Source: Varunaivibrio sulfuroxidans (GTDB lineage: Bacteria; Pseudomonadota; Alphaproteobacteria; Rhodospirillales; Magnetovibrionaceae). Taken from it: a DNA stretch of 64,000 bases. The notes beneath the pieces were generated by a model. That model was not told the DNA's origin. It did not search any database and saw only the letters and a program-made list of their open reading frames with translations. Made by a program: the position numbers and the translations under genes. Shown here one piece after another: positions 37,187 through 45,214 of the stretch (its first letter is position 1; every line of letters starts with the position of its first letter). The DNA is taken from positions 2,059,001-2,123,000 of the forward strand of contig NZ_CP119676.1 of NCBI RefSeq assembly GCF_029318635.1, given 5' to 3'.

Positions 37187-37436
37187 TAGGCTGGTGTCAC
37201 GGGCTGAATAATTCAGGGTGGAAAATCGCGGAAGAGTCAAACTTCCGCACAGGAGGGGAACGGATGTGTAACTTGACTTGGTGAAGCACGGGAACTACCT
37301 TCCCGGTCTTCCCTGGGGTATGGTTATCGGGCGGACTCGACGCCGCAGTGCCCTCGCAATCGGAACGGCGTCCCGTGCGGTCGCCTCGTGTGGTCGCCTG
37401 GAGCGGGACGCTCAATCAACAGGATGTCGGATTTTT

Positions 37437-38003
37437 ATGGATATTACAGTTAAAGGCAAACAAATCGACGTTGGCGATTCCCTGCGCGGATACGTCGAAG
37501 AAAATTTAACCGGTGGGGTCGTCAAGTATTTTGAAAAGGCAATTGACGCAACGGTCGTATTTTCCAAGCCGACGCACGATTTTTCCGTTGATATCACGGT
37601 TCATGCCGGGCGCGGAGTATCGGTGCAGGGTCATGGCGAAGGCGCCGATGCACACACCGCCTTCGACGGCGCCCTGGAGCGAATCTCCAAGCAATTGCGC
37701 CGTTATAAGCGGCGCTTGACCGATCACCACAAACGTGTTCCAGAGGTAACCTCCGCCCAGTATGCGATTATCGCCCAGGAAACCTCCGACGAGGAACCGG
37801 TGGAAGATTCGCATCCCGCGATCGTCGCGGAAATGGTTCAGGAGATCGCCACCCTTTCGGTTAGCGAAGCGGTGATGCGCCTCGATCTTGGCGATCTTCC
37901 GGTCGTTGTTTTTCGCAATGGGGCGAACGGGGGCGTCAACGTTGTTTATCGCCGCCACGACGGCAATGTGGGTTGGGTCGATCCGACGAATGTCGCCCCT
38001 TGA
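37437..38003 (+). CDS. hpf: Ribosome hibernation promoting factor, long form
   Basis: 188 residues from the ATG of MDITVKGKQIDVGD; the longer upstream frame has no ribosome site and no homologous sequence. The N-terminal S30AE domain (about residues 1-105) is followed by a linker and the C-terminal dimerisation domain VSEAVMRLDLGDLPVVVFRNGANGG...VVYRRHDGNVGWVDP of long HPF. That domain pairs 70S ribosomes into 100S dimers in starved cells. About 250 bases separate it from rpoN and probably hold its own promoter; I found no convincing -24/-12 element there. Confidence 0.95.
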   Translation: MDITVKGKQIDVGDSLRGYVEENLTGGVVKYFEKAIDATVVFSKPTHDFSVDITVHAGRGVSVQGHGEGADAHTAFDGALERISKQLRRYKRRLTDHHKRVPEVTSAQYAIIAQETSDEEPVEDSHPAIVAEMVQEIATLSVSEAVMRLDLGDLPVVVFRNGANGGVNVVYRRHDGNVGWVDPTNVAP

Positions 38004-38050
38004 GCCGCTTCGGGCCGTCTTTCTTGCCGAATAAGCCACAGGATGGGATC

Positions 38051-38515
38051 ATGGAAATCAGCGATCTTTTGAGTGAGTCCAGCATAATCGCCAACTTGCG
38101 GGTGACCAGCAAGAAACAGGCGATGCAGGAATTATCAAGGAAAGCATCGGAAGTTTGCGGACTGCATGAACGCGCGATTTTTGATGTCCTGATGGAGCGT
38201 GAGCGCTTGGGCACCACCGGCGTCGGCAACGCGATCGCCATTCCTCACGGAAAACTGGCGAATCTCGATCGTTTGTACGGGGTTTTCGCCCGTCTTGAAA
38301 ATCCCGTTGATTTTAATGCGATCGACGATCAGCCGGTGGACCTTATTTTCATGTTGTTGGCTCCGGAAACCGCCGGGGCCGATCACCTGAAGGCCCTGGC
38401 TCGGGTGTCGCGGTTGTTGCGCGACGGGGCGACGTGCGACAAATTGCGCGGTTCCGACGACCCCGCGGCGTTATATGCCTTGCTGACCGATTCTTCGGCG
38501 ACCCGGGCGGCATAA
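38051..38515 (+). CDS. ptsN: PTS IIA-like nitrogen regulatory protein
   Basis: A 154-residue EIIA-Ntr. The phosphoryl-accepting histidine is His66 in IAIPHGK; before it TTGVGNAIAIP and after it FARLENPVDF are family-typical, and LLAPETAGADHLKALARVSRLLRD matches EIIA domains. It links nitrogen/potassium status to regulation through the PTS-Ntr chain (PtsP-NPr-PtsN). It follows hpf by 47 bases. The ATG lies after CAGGATGGGATC; the longer upstream frame overlaps hpf and is not used. Confidence 0.95.
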   Translation: MEISDLLSESSIIANLRVTSKKQAMQELSRKASEVCGLHERAIFDVLMERERLGTTGVGNAIAIPHGKLANLDRLYGVFARLENPVDFNAIDDQPVDLIFMLLAPETAGADHLKALARVSRLLRDGATCDKLRGSDDPAALYALLTDSSATRAA

Positions 38516-38662
38516 CACACCGGGGTGCGCCTGTTTTAGTGCAGGGCCGGATTGCGCCTGTTTTTACGCAGAAAAAGGGCGAGGACGACGCCCGAACCGG
38601 AAGATAGCGGACGAAAACGCCCACGAAGAACGCCGGGTGACGCCTTGGCCCCGATCCTGACC

Positions 38663-38908
38663 CTAATGAACGCTGATCGGTTCCAGGTCGTTCTGCCGGA
38701 CCGTCGCGAAAGCGGTTTCCCGATCGTTAATCGTGGCGAGGTGCGTGCCGTCGGCGGCGCAGATGACGAAAAGGGTCTCGTCATCGCCTTTCACCGTTTT
38801 GATGTAGGCGACGTCTTCGATGCCCAGCAGGGCAAGGTCTTGATTCGACATTTGCTTGGGGGCGGCTGTCGGATCGACGAGGGACGGAAAATTGGAGTTG
38901 TGGTTCAT
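38663..38908 (-). CDS. DUF1150 family protein
   Basis: An 81-residue protein with the DUF1150 core LALLGIEDVAYIKTVKGDDETLFVICAADGT, then RETAFATVRQNDLEPISVH. In alphaproteobacteria it is almost always next to a small heat-shock protein gene, as here (Hsp20 103 bases upstream on the same strand), so it is probably cotranscribed in the heat response. Its function is unknown; an accessory role to the chaperone is inferred from location. Confidence 0.9.
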   Translation of the reverse strand: MNHNSNFPSLVDPTAAPKQMSNQDLALLGIEDVAYIKTVKGDDETLFVICAADGTHLATINDRETAFATVRQNDLEPISVH

Positions 38909-39011
38909 TTTCTATGCTCCTTACGCGCCTTCTTAAAGCTTAAGCACGCGGTGGTGAACAAGAGATTAAGATTGCGGTTTCGGACGTCCCGCCAAGGGGA
39001 CGGGGGAGCCG

Positions 39012-39461
39012 TCAACCCATCTCGATGGTCGAGGTTCCGTTTTTCTTTCGCGCGGCCTTGATTTCGATCGTCCGCACCTCAGGCTCGACGATGGGTCGAT
39101 TGAGATCGATGTGCAAAAGGCCGTTGTCGATCATCGCTTCGGAAACCTCAATTCCTTCGGCGAGCACGAAGCTGCGTTGAAACTGCCGAGTCCCAATCCC
39201 ACGGTGGAGAAAAACCCTTTCGCTGTCGTCCTCGGATTGCCGCCCGCGCACGACCAGCTGGTTGTCTTCGATCGACACTTTCAGGTCGGATAACGCAAAA
39301 CCGGCGACGGCAAGGGTAATGCGTAACCTGTTTTCGTCGAGTTGCTCAATGTTGTAAGGCGGATAGCCTTCGGCCGAATTTTTCGATACGCGGTCGAGAA
39401 TTTGCTCCAAATGATCGAAGCCAAGCAAAAGCGGGCTATTAAAACCGGTAAGCCGGGACAT
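39012..39461 (-). CDS. Hsp20 small heat-shock protein (IbpA-like)
   Basis: 149 residues from MSRLTGF with GAGGAGG upstream. The alpha-crystallin domain is at about residues 35-130: YPPYNIEQLDENRLRITLAV, AGFALSDLKVSIEDNQLVV and FLHRGIGTRQFQRSFVLAEGI, closing with NGLLHIDLNRP. The C-terminal IxI-type motif is present as RTIEIKA. It holds unfolding proteins in a refoldable state under heat. It pairs with the downstream DUF1150 gene. A heat-shock-like promoter lies about 130 bases upstream. Confidence 0.95.
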   Translation of the reverse strand: MSRLTGFNSPLLLGFDHLEQILDRVSKNSAEGYPPYNIEQLDENRLRITLAVAGFALSDLKVSIEDNQLVVRGRQSEDDSERVFLHRGIGTRQFQRSFVLAEGIEVSEAMIDNGLLHIDLNRPIVEPEVRTIEIKAARKKNGTSTIEMG

Positions 39462-39586
39462 GGTCGCGTCCTCCTCGCAAACGTGAGCGAGTCCGAATTG
39501 TTCGGGCCTCCAGTGTGGAGCGCCCACCAAAGCGGCCCCATAACGGGCGCCGCCATTTTTCGGCTCGGCAAGGCGAACCGTGCTTC

Positions 39587-39617
39587 ATATGTGGCCATAG
39601 CGGACGAGCCTGTCAAG
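39587..39617 (-). promoter_or_regulatory. Possible RpoH-type promoter for hsp20
   Basis: On the minus strand CTTGACA (39617-39611) is followed by CCACATAT (39594-39587), resembling the CTTGA / CCATNT pattern of alphaproteobacterial sigma-32 promoters. The transcript would carry a leader of roughly 120 bases before the hsp20 ATG. Confidence 0.45.
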
Positions 39618-39733
39618 CGTTCCTCACGGATAAAGGAGCGGCGGTGGTGGTGACGGCCATGGCGGATCGACCTTATTTGCGGTTCAGTGAAATTTGGGCT
39701 GGACATTTTTCGTTGAATTCCCGAGCCTAGGGA

Positions 39734-40399
39734 ATGGCAAATTTTACCCTCGATGAAACGCGGGCGTTGCAATACCACCGTGCGCTGGTTGGCTTGCTTC
39801 GCACACAGCCGGATCTCATTAAACGTGCGGGCGAACAGCTCGAACGAATGCGCCTGAAGACGCCGCGCGCGCTGTCGATCTGGCAGCGCTGGGAAAGCAT
39901 TTTGGCGATGCCGTTGGACGACCTTGCCGAAGTCATTCTTGAGGACAGCCCGGCGGGCGGCCATTTGCGGGCGAACTCTCCCTTGGGCAACGCCCTGACA
40001 CCGGCGCAACGCAACCGAATTTGGCGCGCCATCGGGATGCAGCAGTTTGTCGATTTCTTTTTGACCGCGGCCAACGACCTGGGTTTGAGCGCAACCGAGC
40101 AGGCGTGTTTGACCGGTATTGACGAAGCCGAAATTTCCCAATGGTTCCGCTATCCGCCCGATGATGTCACGCCGCCGGTTCTCGCCCGCCTGAAGGATAT
40201 CGTCTCCATTCAACGAGCCTTGCGCGGGCTGTTCGACAGTATGGACGCCCGTCAATCTTGGTTGCGGGCCCCCCACGAAAGCCTCGGCGACGCCCCGCTC
40301 GCGGTAATGATGTCGGGTAATTTGGATGCGGTGCGCGAGATGTTGGCCGACCAATTGCGCCCGACGCTGGAACGAAGCGATTTGCCGCGAAGCATGTAG
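39734..40399 (+). CDS. Xre/MbcA/ParS toxin-binding-like domain protein, orphan
   Basis: 221 residues, no signal or membrane segments. The C-terminal third resembles the toxin-binding domain of Xre/MbcA/ParS antitoxins: LRGLFDSMDARQSWLRAP followed by HESLGDAPLAVMMSGNLDAV, with the typical W-L-x-x-P, then G-x-x-P and M/L-x-x-G-x-x-x-A-V spacing. Before it, LSATEQACLTGIDEAEISQWF looks like the reduced HTH of that family. The first 100 residues (RAGEQLERMRLKTPRALSIW and onwards) are unassigned. Such antitoxins are normally encoded with a RES toxin; none is next to this gene. It could be a solitary regulator derived from an antitoxin. The start ATG has only a weak ribosome site. Confidence 0.65.
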   Translation: MANFTLDETRALQYHRALVGLLRTQPDLIKRAGEQLERMRLKTPRALSIWQRWESILAMPLDDLAEVILEDSPAGGHLRANSPLGNALTPAQRNRIWRAIGMQQFVDFFLTAANDLGLSATEQACLTGIDEAEISQWFRYPPDDVTPPVLARLKDIVSIQRALRGLFDSMDARQSWLRAPHESLGDAPLAVMMSGNLDAVREMLADQLRPTLERSDLPRSM

Positions 40400-40416
40400 G
40401 TTCGCGGTGGGCGAAG

Positions 40417-40902
40417 TCATTTTTTGGGCATGACGCGAGTCCGCACGGTTTCACGCACGAGAGACAGCCCGTTGTACAGCACGGGAGGCAGGAATCCCAC
40501 GGCGATGGCGAAAGCGACGATCACGGTCGGGGAGGGCTGATGATAGGCGACGAGGGGAGCGGTGTAGACCAAGGTCGCTAAAATGGCGATGCCGCCAAGG
40601 GCGACGCGAGTGCGCGAGCAAGTTTGACAGCGTAGCGTGCGTTTTTTAACCATGAAAACGTCGCTGCCGTCGCCGTCCTGCCGACCACGATAAAGATGAC
40701 CGCTAGCGGCGCAAAAAGACTGAATGTTGGCGTGAGCATGAGGGTCGTCGCAATGCACGGCGAGCAAGGCGTTCTCGCCGGCGGTCTTTAGGGCCTTTTT
40801 TAGCGCAAGGACGGGAACGGGGCCACGTTGCCCCATGGCGTCGATAGTGATGGTGTCGATAGGGGGCGCTGCTTGCGTATTCTGGGTATTATTTAAGGGC
40901 AT
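40417..40902 (-). CDS. TusA-like domain lacking the catalytic cysteine, fused to CxxC and two membrane helices
   Basis: 161 residues from the ATG of MPLNNTQNTQ (GGAG nine bases upstream). Residues about 16-85 match the TusA/SirA sulfurtransferase fold: TITIDAMGQRGPVPVLALKK aligns with the D-x-x-G-x-x-C-P-x-P signature, and DDPHAHANIQSFCAASGH with the second half. The catalytic Cys of C-P-x-P is Gly27 here, so sulfur transfer by that residue is impossible. After the domain comes C92xxC95 (RCQTC) and two membrane helices (about 101-120 and 127-147). This could be a membrane-anchored regulatory or metal-binding derivative. Function unknown; it is convergent with the ParS-like gene. Confidence 0.7.
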   Translation of the reverse strand: MPLNNTQNTQAAPPIDTITIDAMGQRGPVPVLALKKALKTAGENALLAVHCDDPHAHANIQSFCAASGHLYRGRQDGDGSDVFMVKKRTLRCQTCSRTRVALGGIAILATLVYTAPLVAYHQPSPTVIVAFAIAVGFLPPVLYNGLSLVRETVRTRVMPKK

Positions 40903-41053
40903 TCCCAATTACTCCGCAGGACGATTTTGCGCGTCGCCGTCATGGCGCGCCGTGGAAAATAACCGTTACCGCGCAACAACGGGGCCTTCGATGCATGAAC
41001 ATGGAGACGATAAGCGAGAGAGTCCAATATTTTTGTTATAAGAAAGAAAAACA

Positions 41054-41070
41054 ACCCAATTTTTGTGGGT
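41054..41070 (-). terminator. Weak terminator downstream of the nucleotide-sugar dehydrogenase
   Basis: On the minus strand ACCCA-CAAAAAT-TGGGT is followed by TGTTTTTCTTTCTT, about 145 bases past the stop codon. The five-pair stem is short. The rest of 40903-41214 is AT-rich and shows no gene. Confidence 0.35.
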
Positions 41071-41214
41071 AGAGAAATTTTTGTTCCATTTCTAGAGCCG
41101 GCGTGAAAAACCTCGGCGAGGCGCACAAAAGCGGAGGGTCTTGGGCGCCCAATAGGGACGATAGAGGCAAACTAATGGAGACGCCACTGGACCGGAAAAT
41201 TTGATGTGATGTCG

Positions 41215-42501
41215 TCATAGCCGCCACAGGGTGACGCCCTCGGGTGTTTGATCGCGATCGAGAATGCCGCGCACGTCCACCACCACGCCGCGTCCGCTTT
41301 CAAGCAGGCCGGTCGCGAGATCCCAGCCCCCCTCGACATACGCATCGTGTGCGACGGCGAGGATGACGACGCTTGCAGGCTCCAATTTTTCGATCGGGGT
41401 AAGATCAAGTCCATACTCGCGGCGGGCCTCGCCGGCCTCGGCCTGGGGGTCGCTGACCTGAACGCCAAGGCCATACGTGGACAATTCCTCAATGATGTCG
41501 ATGACCTTGGTGTTGCGTAAGTCGGGAACATTTTCCTTGAAGGTAAGCCCCAGGATCGTAATCGCCTTGGCGGGTGTGGCCGACGTGTTTTTCAGCATCA
41601 GCTTGATGGTGTTGCGGGCGATGAATGCACCCATGCCATCATTGATTTTGCGTCCCGCCAGGATAACCTGGGGATGGTGGCCGACCTGCTCGGCGCGATA
41701 GGTTAGGTAATAAGGATCGACGCCGATGCAGTGTCCGCCGACCAATCCTGGTGAAAATTTAAGGAAATTCCATTTCGTCCCCGCCGCCTTCAGGACGTCG
41801 CTGGTGTCGATATTCAGCCGGTCGAAGATTTGCGCCAATTCGTTCATCAAGGCGATATTGAGGTCGCGTTGGGTGTTTTCGATCACCTTGGCGGCCTCGG
41901 CGGTTTTGATGGTGGGGGCCTTGTGCACGCCCGCCCTGACCACCGAGCCATAAACGGCGGCGACAATATCCAGCGTCGCTTGATCTTGACCCGAAACGAC
42001 CTTGGTGATGGTTTCGAAGCGATGCTCTTTGTCGCCGGGGTTGATCCGCTCGGGGGAATAGCCGACACAAAAATCAACGCCGTAAACAAGGCCGGACGCC
42101 TTTTCCAGAACCGGAACGCAAACGTTTTCGGTGGCGCCGGGGTAGACGGTGGATTCATAGACCACGATGTCGCCCTTTTTCAGGCGCGGCCCCAAGGTCG
42201 TGGACGCCGAAACGAGAGGGGAAAGATCGGGCGTGTTGGCGGCATCGACGGGCGTGGGCACAGTGACGATGTGAAAATCCGCCTTACCGAGATCGTCAGG
42301 GTTCGTGGTCAGCAGCAGCTCGCTCGCCGCCAGTTCGCGCTCGCCAACCTCGTTGGTGGTGTCATGGCCCGCCTTCAGCTCGTTAATCCGCTGCGCCGAT
42401 ATATCGAAGGCGACGACCGGTCCCAGATTGCCGAACGCAACGGCGACCGGCAGGCCGACATAGCCTAACCCAATAACGGATATTCGGCGATTGTGGCTCA
42501 T
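41215..42501 (-). CDS. UDP-HexNAc/hexose 6-dehydrogenase (TviB/WbpA-like)
   Basis: A 428-residue nucleotide-sugar dehydrogenase that oxidises C6 of a UDP-sugar, commonly UDP-GlcNAc or UDP-GalNAc, to the uronic acid using two NAD+. The NAD motif is VIGLGYVGLPVAVAFG near residue 10. Mid-domain motifs are VPTPVDAANTPDLSPL, YESTVYPGATENVCVPVLE and SPERINPGDKEHRF. The catalytic cysteine near residue 255 is in GGHCIGVDPYYLTYRA, and LGLTFKENVPDLRN is in the C-terminal domain. The sequence is of the TviB/WbpA type rather than UDP-glucose dehydrogenase Ugd. It marks the start of the surface-polysaccharide region and is divergent from the APS kinase gene. Confidence 0.93.
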   Translation of the reverse strand: MSHNRRISVIGLGYVGLPVAVAFGNLGPVVAFDISAQRINELKAGHDTTNEVGERELAASELLLTTNPDDLGKADFHIVTVPTPVDAANTPDLSPLVSASTTLGPRLKKGDIVVYESTVYPGATENVCVPVLEKASGLVYGVDFCVGYSPERINPGDKEHRFETITKVVSGQDQATLDIVAAVYGSVVRAGVHKAPTIKTAEAAKVIENTQRDLNIALMNELAQIFDRLNIDTSDVLKAAGTKWNFLKFSPGLVGGHCIGVDPYYLTYRAEQVGHHPQVILAGRKINDGMGAFIARNTIKLMLKNTSATPAKAITILGLTFKENVPDLRNTKVIDIIEELSTYGLGVQVSDPQAEAGEARREYGLDLTPIEKLEPASVVILAVAHDAYVEGGWDLATGLLESGRGVVVDVRGILDRDQTPEGVTLWRL

Positions 42502-42569
42502 TGGCGATACTCCATTTTACGGCTTTGCTCGTCTTGTCTAGCGGCACGGGTCGCGCCGTGCAATATTTT

Positions 42570-42585
42570 AAATCGCCGGCGATTT
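42570..42585. promoter_or_regulatory. 16-base perfect palindrome between divergent dehydrogenase and APS kinase genes
   Basis: AAATCGCCGGCGATTT reads identically on both strands and lies 69 bases upstream of the dehydrogenase start in the 340-base divergent gap. It is followed by TTCCC on the plus strand. An operator is more likely than a terminator because the arms have no loop. No gene is evident in the rest of the gap; a plus-strand frame at 42616 or 42746 lacks support. Confidence 0.45.
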
Positions 42586-42841
42586 TTCCCGCTACGAAAC
42601 TATGAGGCGTGAGCGATGGCGTCGAAAGAGCGGCGCGTGGAGGAGAAGGGTTTCGCCGATAGGCGTATTCGCTTATTAAGGAAAGTGGCGCCGCCTTTAA
42701 AAGTTAAGCGCACTCCCATGTCCTTACGTGATCGCGTGATGCGAGATGGAAAAGTTGCGCCATCGTTGTTTTTCGTGTTCGGCTGGGGACCGCTGGGATT
42801 TTGTCGCCTGGCAGCGCGCATTGATCACGCCAGGAGGCATA

Positions 42842-43450
42842 ATGTTTGTGAAGTCTACAAATATTTTCGAGGTCGAGCATAAGGTTACGCGGGAACAACG
42901 ATGGGCGCGCAATGGACACAAGGCGGCGGTGGTATGGTTTACCGGGCTTTCGGCATCGGGAAAATCGACCTTGGCGATAAGGCTGGAACAGCGTCTGTTT
43001 GATCTGGGTCATCAGGTTTATGTTTTGGACGGCGACAACATGCGCCGAAAATTGTGCGCCGATCTAGGGTTCTCGGCGCATGACCGCGAGGAAAATATTC
43101 GCCGCATAGGAGAGGTCGCGGCGTTGTTCGCCGAATCCGGACAGATCGTCATTAGTGCTTTCATCTCTCCTTATCGGGCCGATCGCGCGTTGGCGCGTAG
43201 GGCGGTCGGGGATAATTTTCACGAAATTTACCTGAGTGCCGATGTGGAGATTTGCGCGCGGCGGGACCCCAAGGGCCTTTACGCCAAGGCGCGCAAAGGG
43301 GAGATCGACAATCTTACCGGCGTGTCGGCGCCGTACGAGGTCCCCAAAACACCCGACCTGACGATTGACACCGGCACACTGTCTGTCGATGAGAGTCTGG
43401 ATATATTGGTCGACTACGTGATGCGCAATATGGCGCTTTCAGGCGACTGA
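42842..43450 (+). CDS. cysC: Adenylylsulfate (APS) kinase
   Basis: A 202-residue CysC that phosphorylates adenosine 5'-phosphosulfate to PAPS, the sulfuryl donor for sulfotransferases. The P-loop is FTGLSASGKST (residues 33-43), followed by LDGDNMRRKLCADLGFSAHDREENIRR, VISAFISPYRADR with the phospho-acceptor serine region, DPKGLYAKARKGEI and the closing TGVSAPYEVP. The ATG at 42842 has AGGAGG nine bases upstream. There is no CysD/CysN (ATP sulfurylase) partner here. The gene faces away from a nucleotide-sugar dehydrogenase and runs into the convergent sulfotransferase-like genes, which fits a dedicated PAPS supply. Confidence 0.95.
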   Translation: MFVKSTNIFEVEHKVTREQRWARNGHKAAVVWFTGLSASGKSTLAIRLEQRLFDLGHQVYVLDGDNMRRKLCADLGFSAHDREENIRRIGEVAALFAESGQIVISAFISPYRADRALARRAVGDNFHEIYLSADVEICARRDPKGLYAKARKGEIDNLTGVSAPYEVPKTPDLTIDTGTLSVDESLDILVDYVMRNMALSGD

Positions 43451-43576
43451 GAAAGCTCTACCCATAACTGGAGGGAACTTGGGGCCTACGCCAGCGTCCA
43501 CCAAGCAAGCGCGGCGGTCGATCGCCGGTATCGAGTCCATCAACAGAAAAATTTCAAGAGCTCGAATTTTATGAGT

Positions 43577-45205
43577 TCACCTCGAGGCGAGCTTAGCTTG
43601 ATCCGTCAAATGCGAAACTCCTCTTTCAGAAGGGTAACGTTCCTTGGTTCCGCGCGGGTCAATGAGATCTCCAAAGCCGAGTTCGTGACATAACCCTGGC
43701 AGCAGAGGGGCGTATTCGTGAACGAGATGATTAATCATGTGATAATGGTGCTCTTTTAGTACGTTTATATGGCTGCCAGGCTGCCCCTTGCGAAAATGAT
43801 TCCCAGAGCCGACGTGTTTTGTCCTGGCTTTCCGCATAGCCTCAAGGCTGGACGTTTCGAGAAGTTCGTCAACCACGTGTTCTTCAATGCGGATATCGAG
43901 AAAGGCGGCCAATTCGAGGATTTCGGTTTTCTTGAACATGACCAAGCGGTCAAACAGGATAATGTGGCAGGGATATTCCTTCGCGAATTTTAGAATTTCT
44001 TGCGTTTGGCGTAAATAATAGCCGAAACCGTGCCATGTAAACTTCTCGGACCGAGTGCCGCACAATACAGAGGAAATGCCCTCGTCTTGCCCAATTGATG
44101 TAAAATATGAAGCCGTCTTTGTGCCATGTCCGATTTCCTTGTCTACGTCCTTGGCAAAGTGAAAATACTGGGCGACGGCGAGGTCGTAGATGTTTCGAAT
44201 CAGAAAAATCGGTTTTGCGCATTCTTTGCGTAGGCGGGCCTTGACCGCGGGGCTTGGCACATTATGCCAAATGAAGAATTCATTTTTTTCAAACCGTATC
44301 GGTGTTGGATCCTCGTAATCGGACCCAACCTCCATTCCAAGGTACGTGGGCGACAAGCCCGTTAACCGCTCGACGATAAGCTCCAGAAGCTTGGTTCCGG
44401 ACTTAAAGATCGTGGCCACGAACAAACGGTCCAGTTTTTCGCGGACAACGCGCGGGGGTTTTGCGGTAATTTCATGAAAGCCCAGTTCCGCGCCGATCCC
44501 ACCGAGGTCGGGGGCGTATTTTTCAAGTATTCTATCGACCATACGATAGTGCATTTCCTTTAAAATGCCATCGGAACAACCGGATAATCCGTACCTAAAC
44601 CGAGAACTTCCTTGCAATGATAATGTGGTTTTTTCTTTGAGTAACGAAGTGCACATTGTCGCCCACTCTTCGCGTTTGGTCATCGTGGCGTTTACGTCGA
44701 GATACCTGGCGAGGGTGATTATTTGCCCGCGCGGATCGCCAAGAAGCTTTTCATACGATAGGACATAGCAGGGATTTTCCATGGCGAAACGGAGCATTTC
44801 CTGCTGCTGGCGGGCCCATACGCCCAAACCCGGGAAGTTATGGGCGCGGATATCGCCGCCGTTGATTATTATGGCGAGGCCATCATCCGGAGGGAGGTCC
44901 TTAAGGTGATGGTTTTGTGGGTTGGGTGACCCAGAGGCATAATAGCGGTACTGATCGACGACGAGATCGAAAAGGCTGCGAACAAGAAAGATTGGCCGCA
45001 CATTTTCGCTTCGGAGTCGCTCGGCGAGCTTTCCCCCGGGGGTGATCTCCGTGGTTACAAATTCGCCGTCAAAATGCCAATTCTCATCCGTATATTTTTG
45101 GGGTGGCGGCGGAATGTGGGGCTCTAATCCCGTTATCTCGGAAATTAAAATGCGGATCAAATTTCCTCCCGATAGGACGGGGGATGAGAGAACAATGGAG
45201 TTCAT
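43577..45205 (-). CDS. Sulfotransferase-like protein with two tandem domains
   Basis: 542 residues made of two homologous halves of about 260 residues. The second half (from about residue 258) has a good PAPS site: FVATIFKSGTKLLE (5'-phosphosulfate loop), PIFLIRNIYDLAVAQYFHF (3'-phosphate binding) and FRKGQPGSHINVL (R-K-G-x-x-G). The first half keeps the 3' motif (PIFLVRSLFDLVVDQYRYY), but its loop is SSPVLSGGNLIRIL, without the lysine, and its late motif is RFRYGLSGCSDG. Domain 1 may therefore be a non-catalytic partner domain. Both share ITGLEP/LTGLSP-type starts. It is next to a second sulfotransferase-like gene, nine bases away, and 126 bases from convergent cysC. Probable role: sulfation of the surface glycan. 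Confidence 0.8.
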   Translation of the reverse strand: MNSIVLSSPVLSGGNLIRILISEITGLEPHIPPPPQKYTDENWHFDGEFVTTEITPGGKLAERLRSENVRPIFLVRSLFDLVVDQYRYYASGSPNPQNHHLKDLPPDDGLAIIINGGDIRAHNFPGLGVWARQQQEMLRFAMENPCYVLSYEKLLGDPRGQIITLARYLDVNATMTKREEWATMCTSLLKEKTTLSLQGSSRFRYGLSGCSDGILKEMHYRMVDRILEKYAPDLGGIGAELGFHEITAKPPRVVREKLDRLFVATIFKSGTKLLELIVERLTGLSPTYLGMEVGSDYEDPTPIRFEKNEFFIWHNVPSPAVKARLRKECAKPIFLIRNIYDLAVAQYFHFAKDVDKEIGHGTKTASYFTSIGQDEGISSVLCGTRSEKFTWHGFGYYLRQTQEILKFAKEYPCHIILFDRLVMFKKTEILELAAFLDIRIEEHVVDELLETSSLEAMRKARTKHVGSGNHFRKGQPGSHINVLKEHHYHMINHLVHEYAPLLPGLCHELGFGDLIDPRGTKERYPSERGVSHLTDQAKLASR

Positions 45206-45214
45206 AACGATCGC

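Noticed and set aside
37187..37436. Sigma-54 promoter in front of hpf
   Set aside because: No GG/GC pair at -24/-12 spacing with adequate consensus could be found by eye, although the gene follows rpoN.
42616..42882. Small plus-strand frames upstream of cysC
   Set aside because: The real cysC start at 42842 has AGGAGG; the upstream frames lack ribosome sites and family-like sequence.
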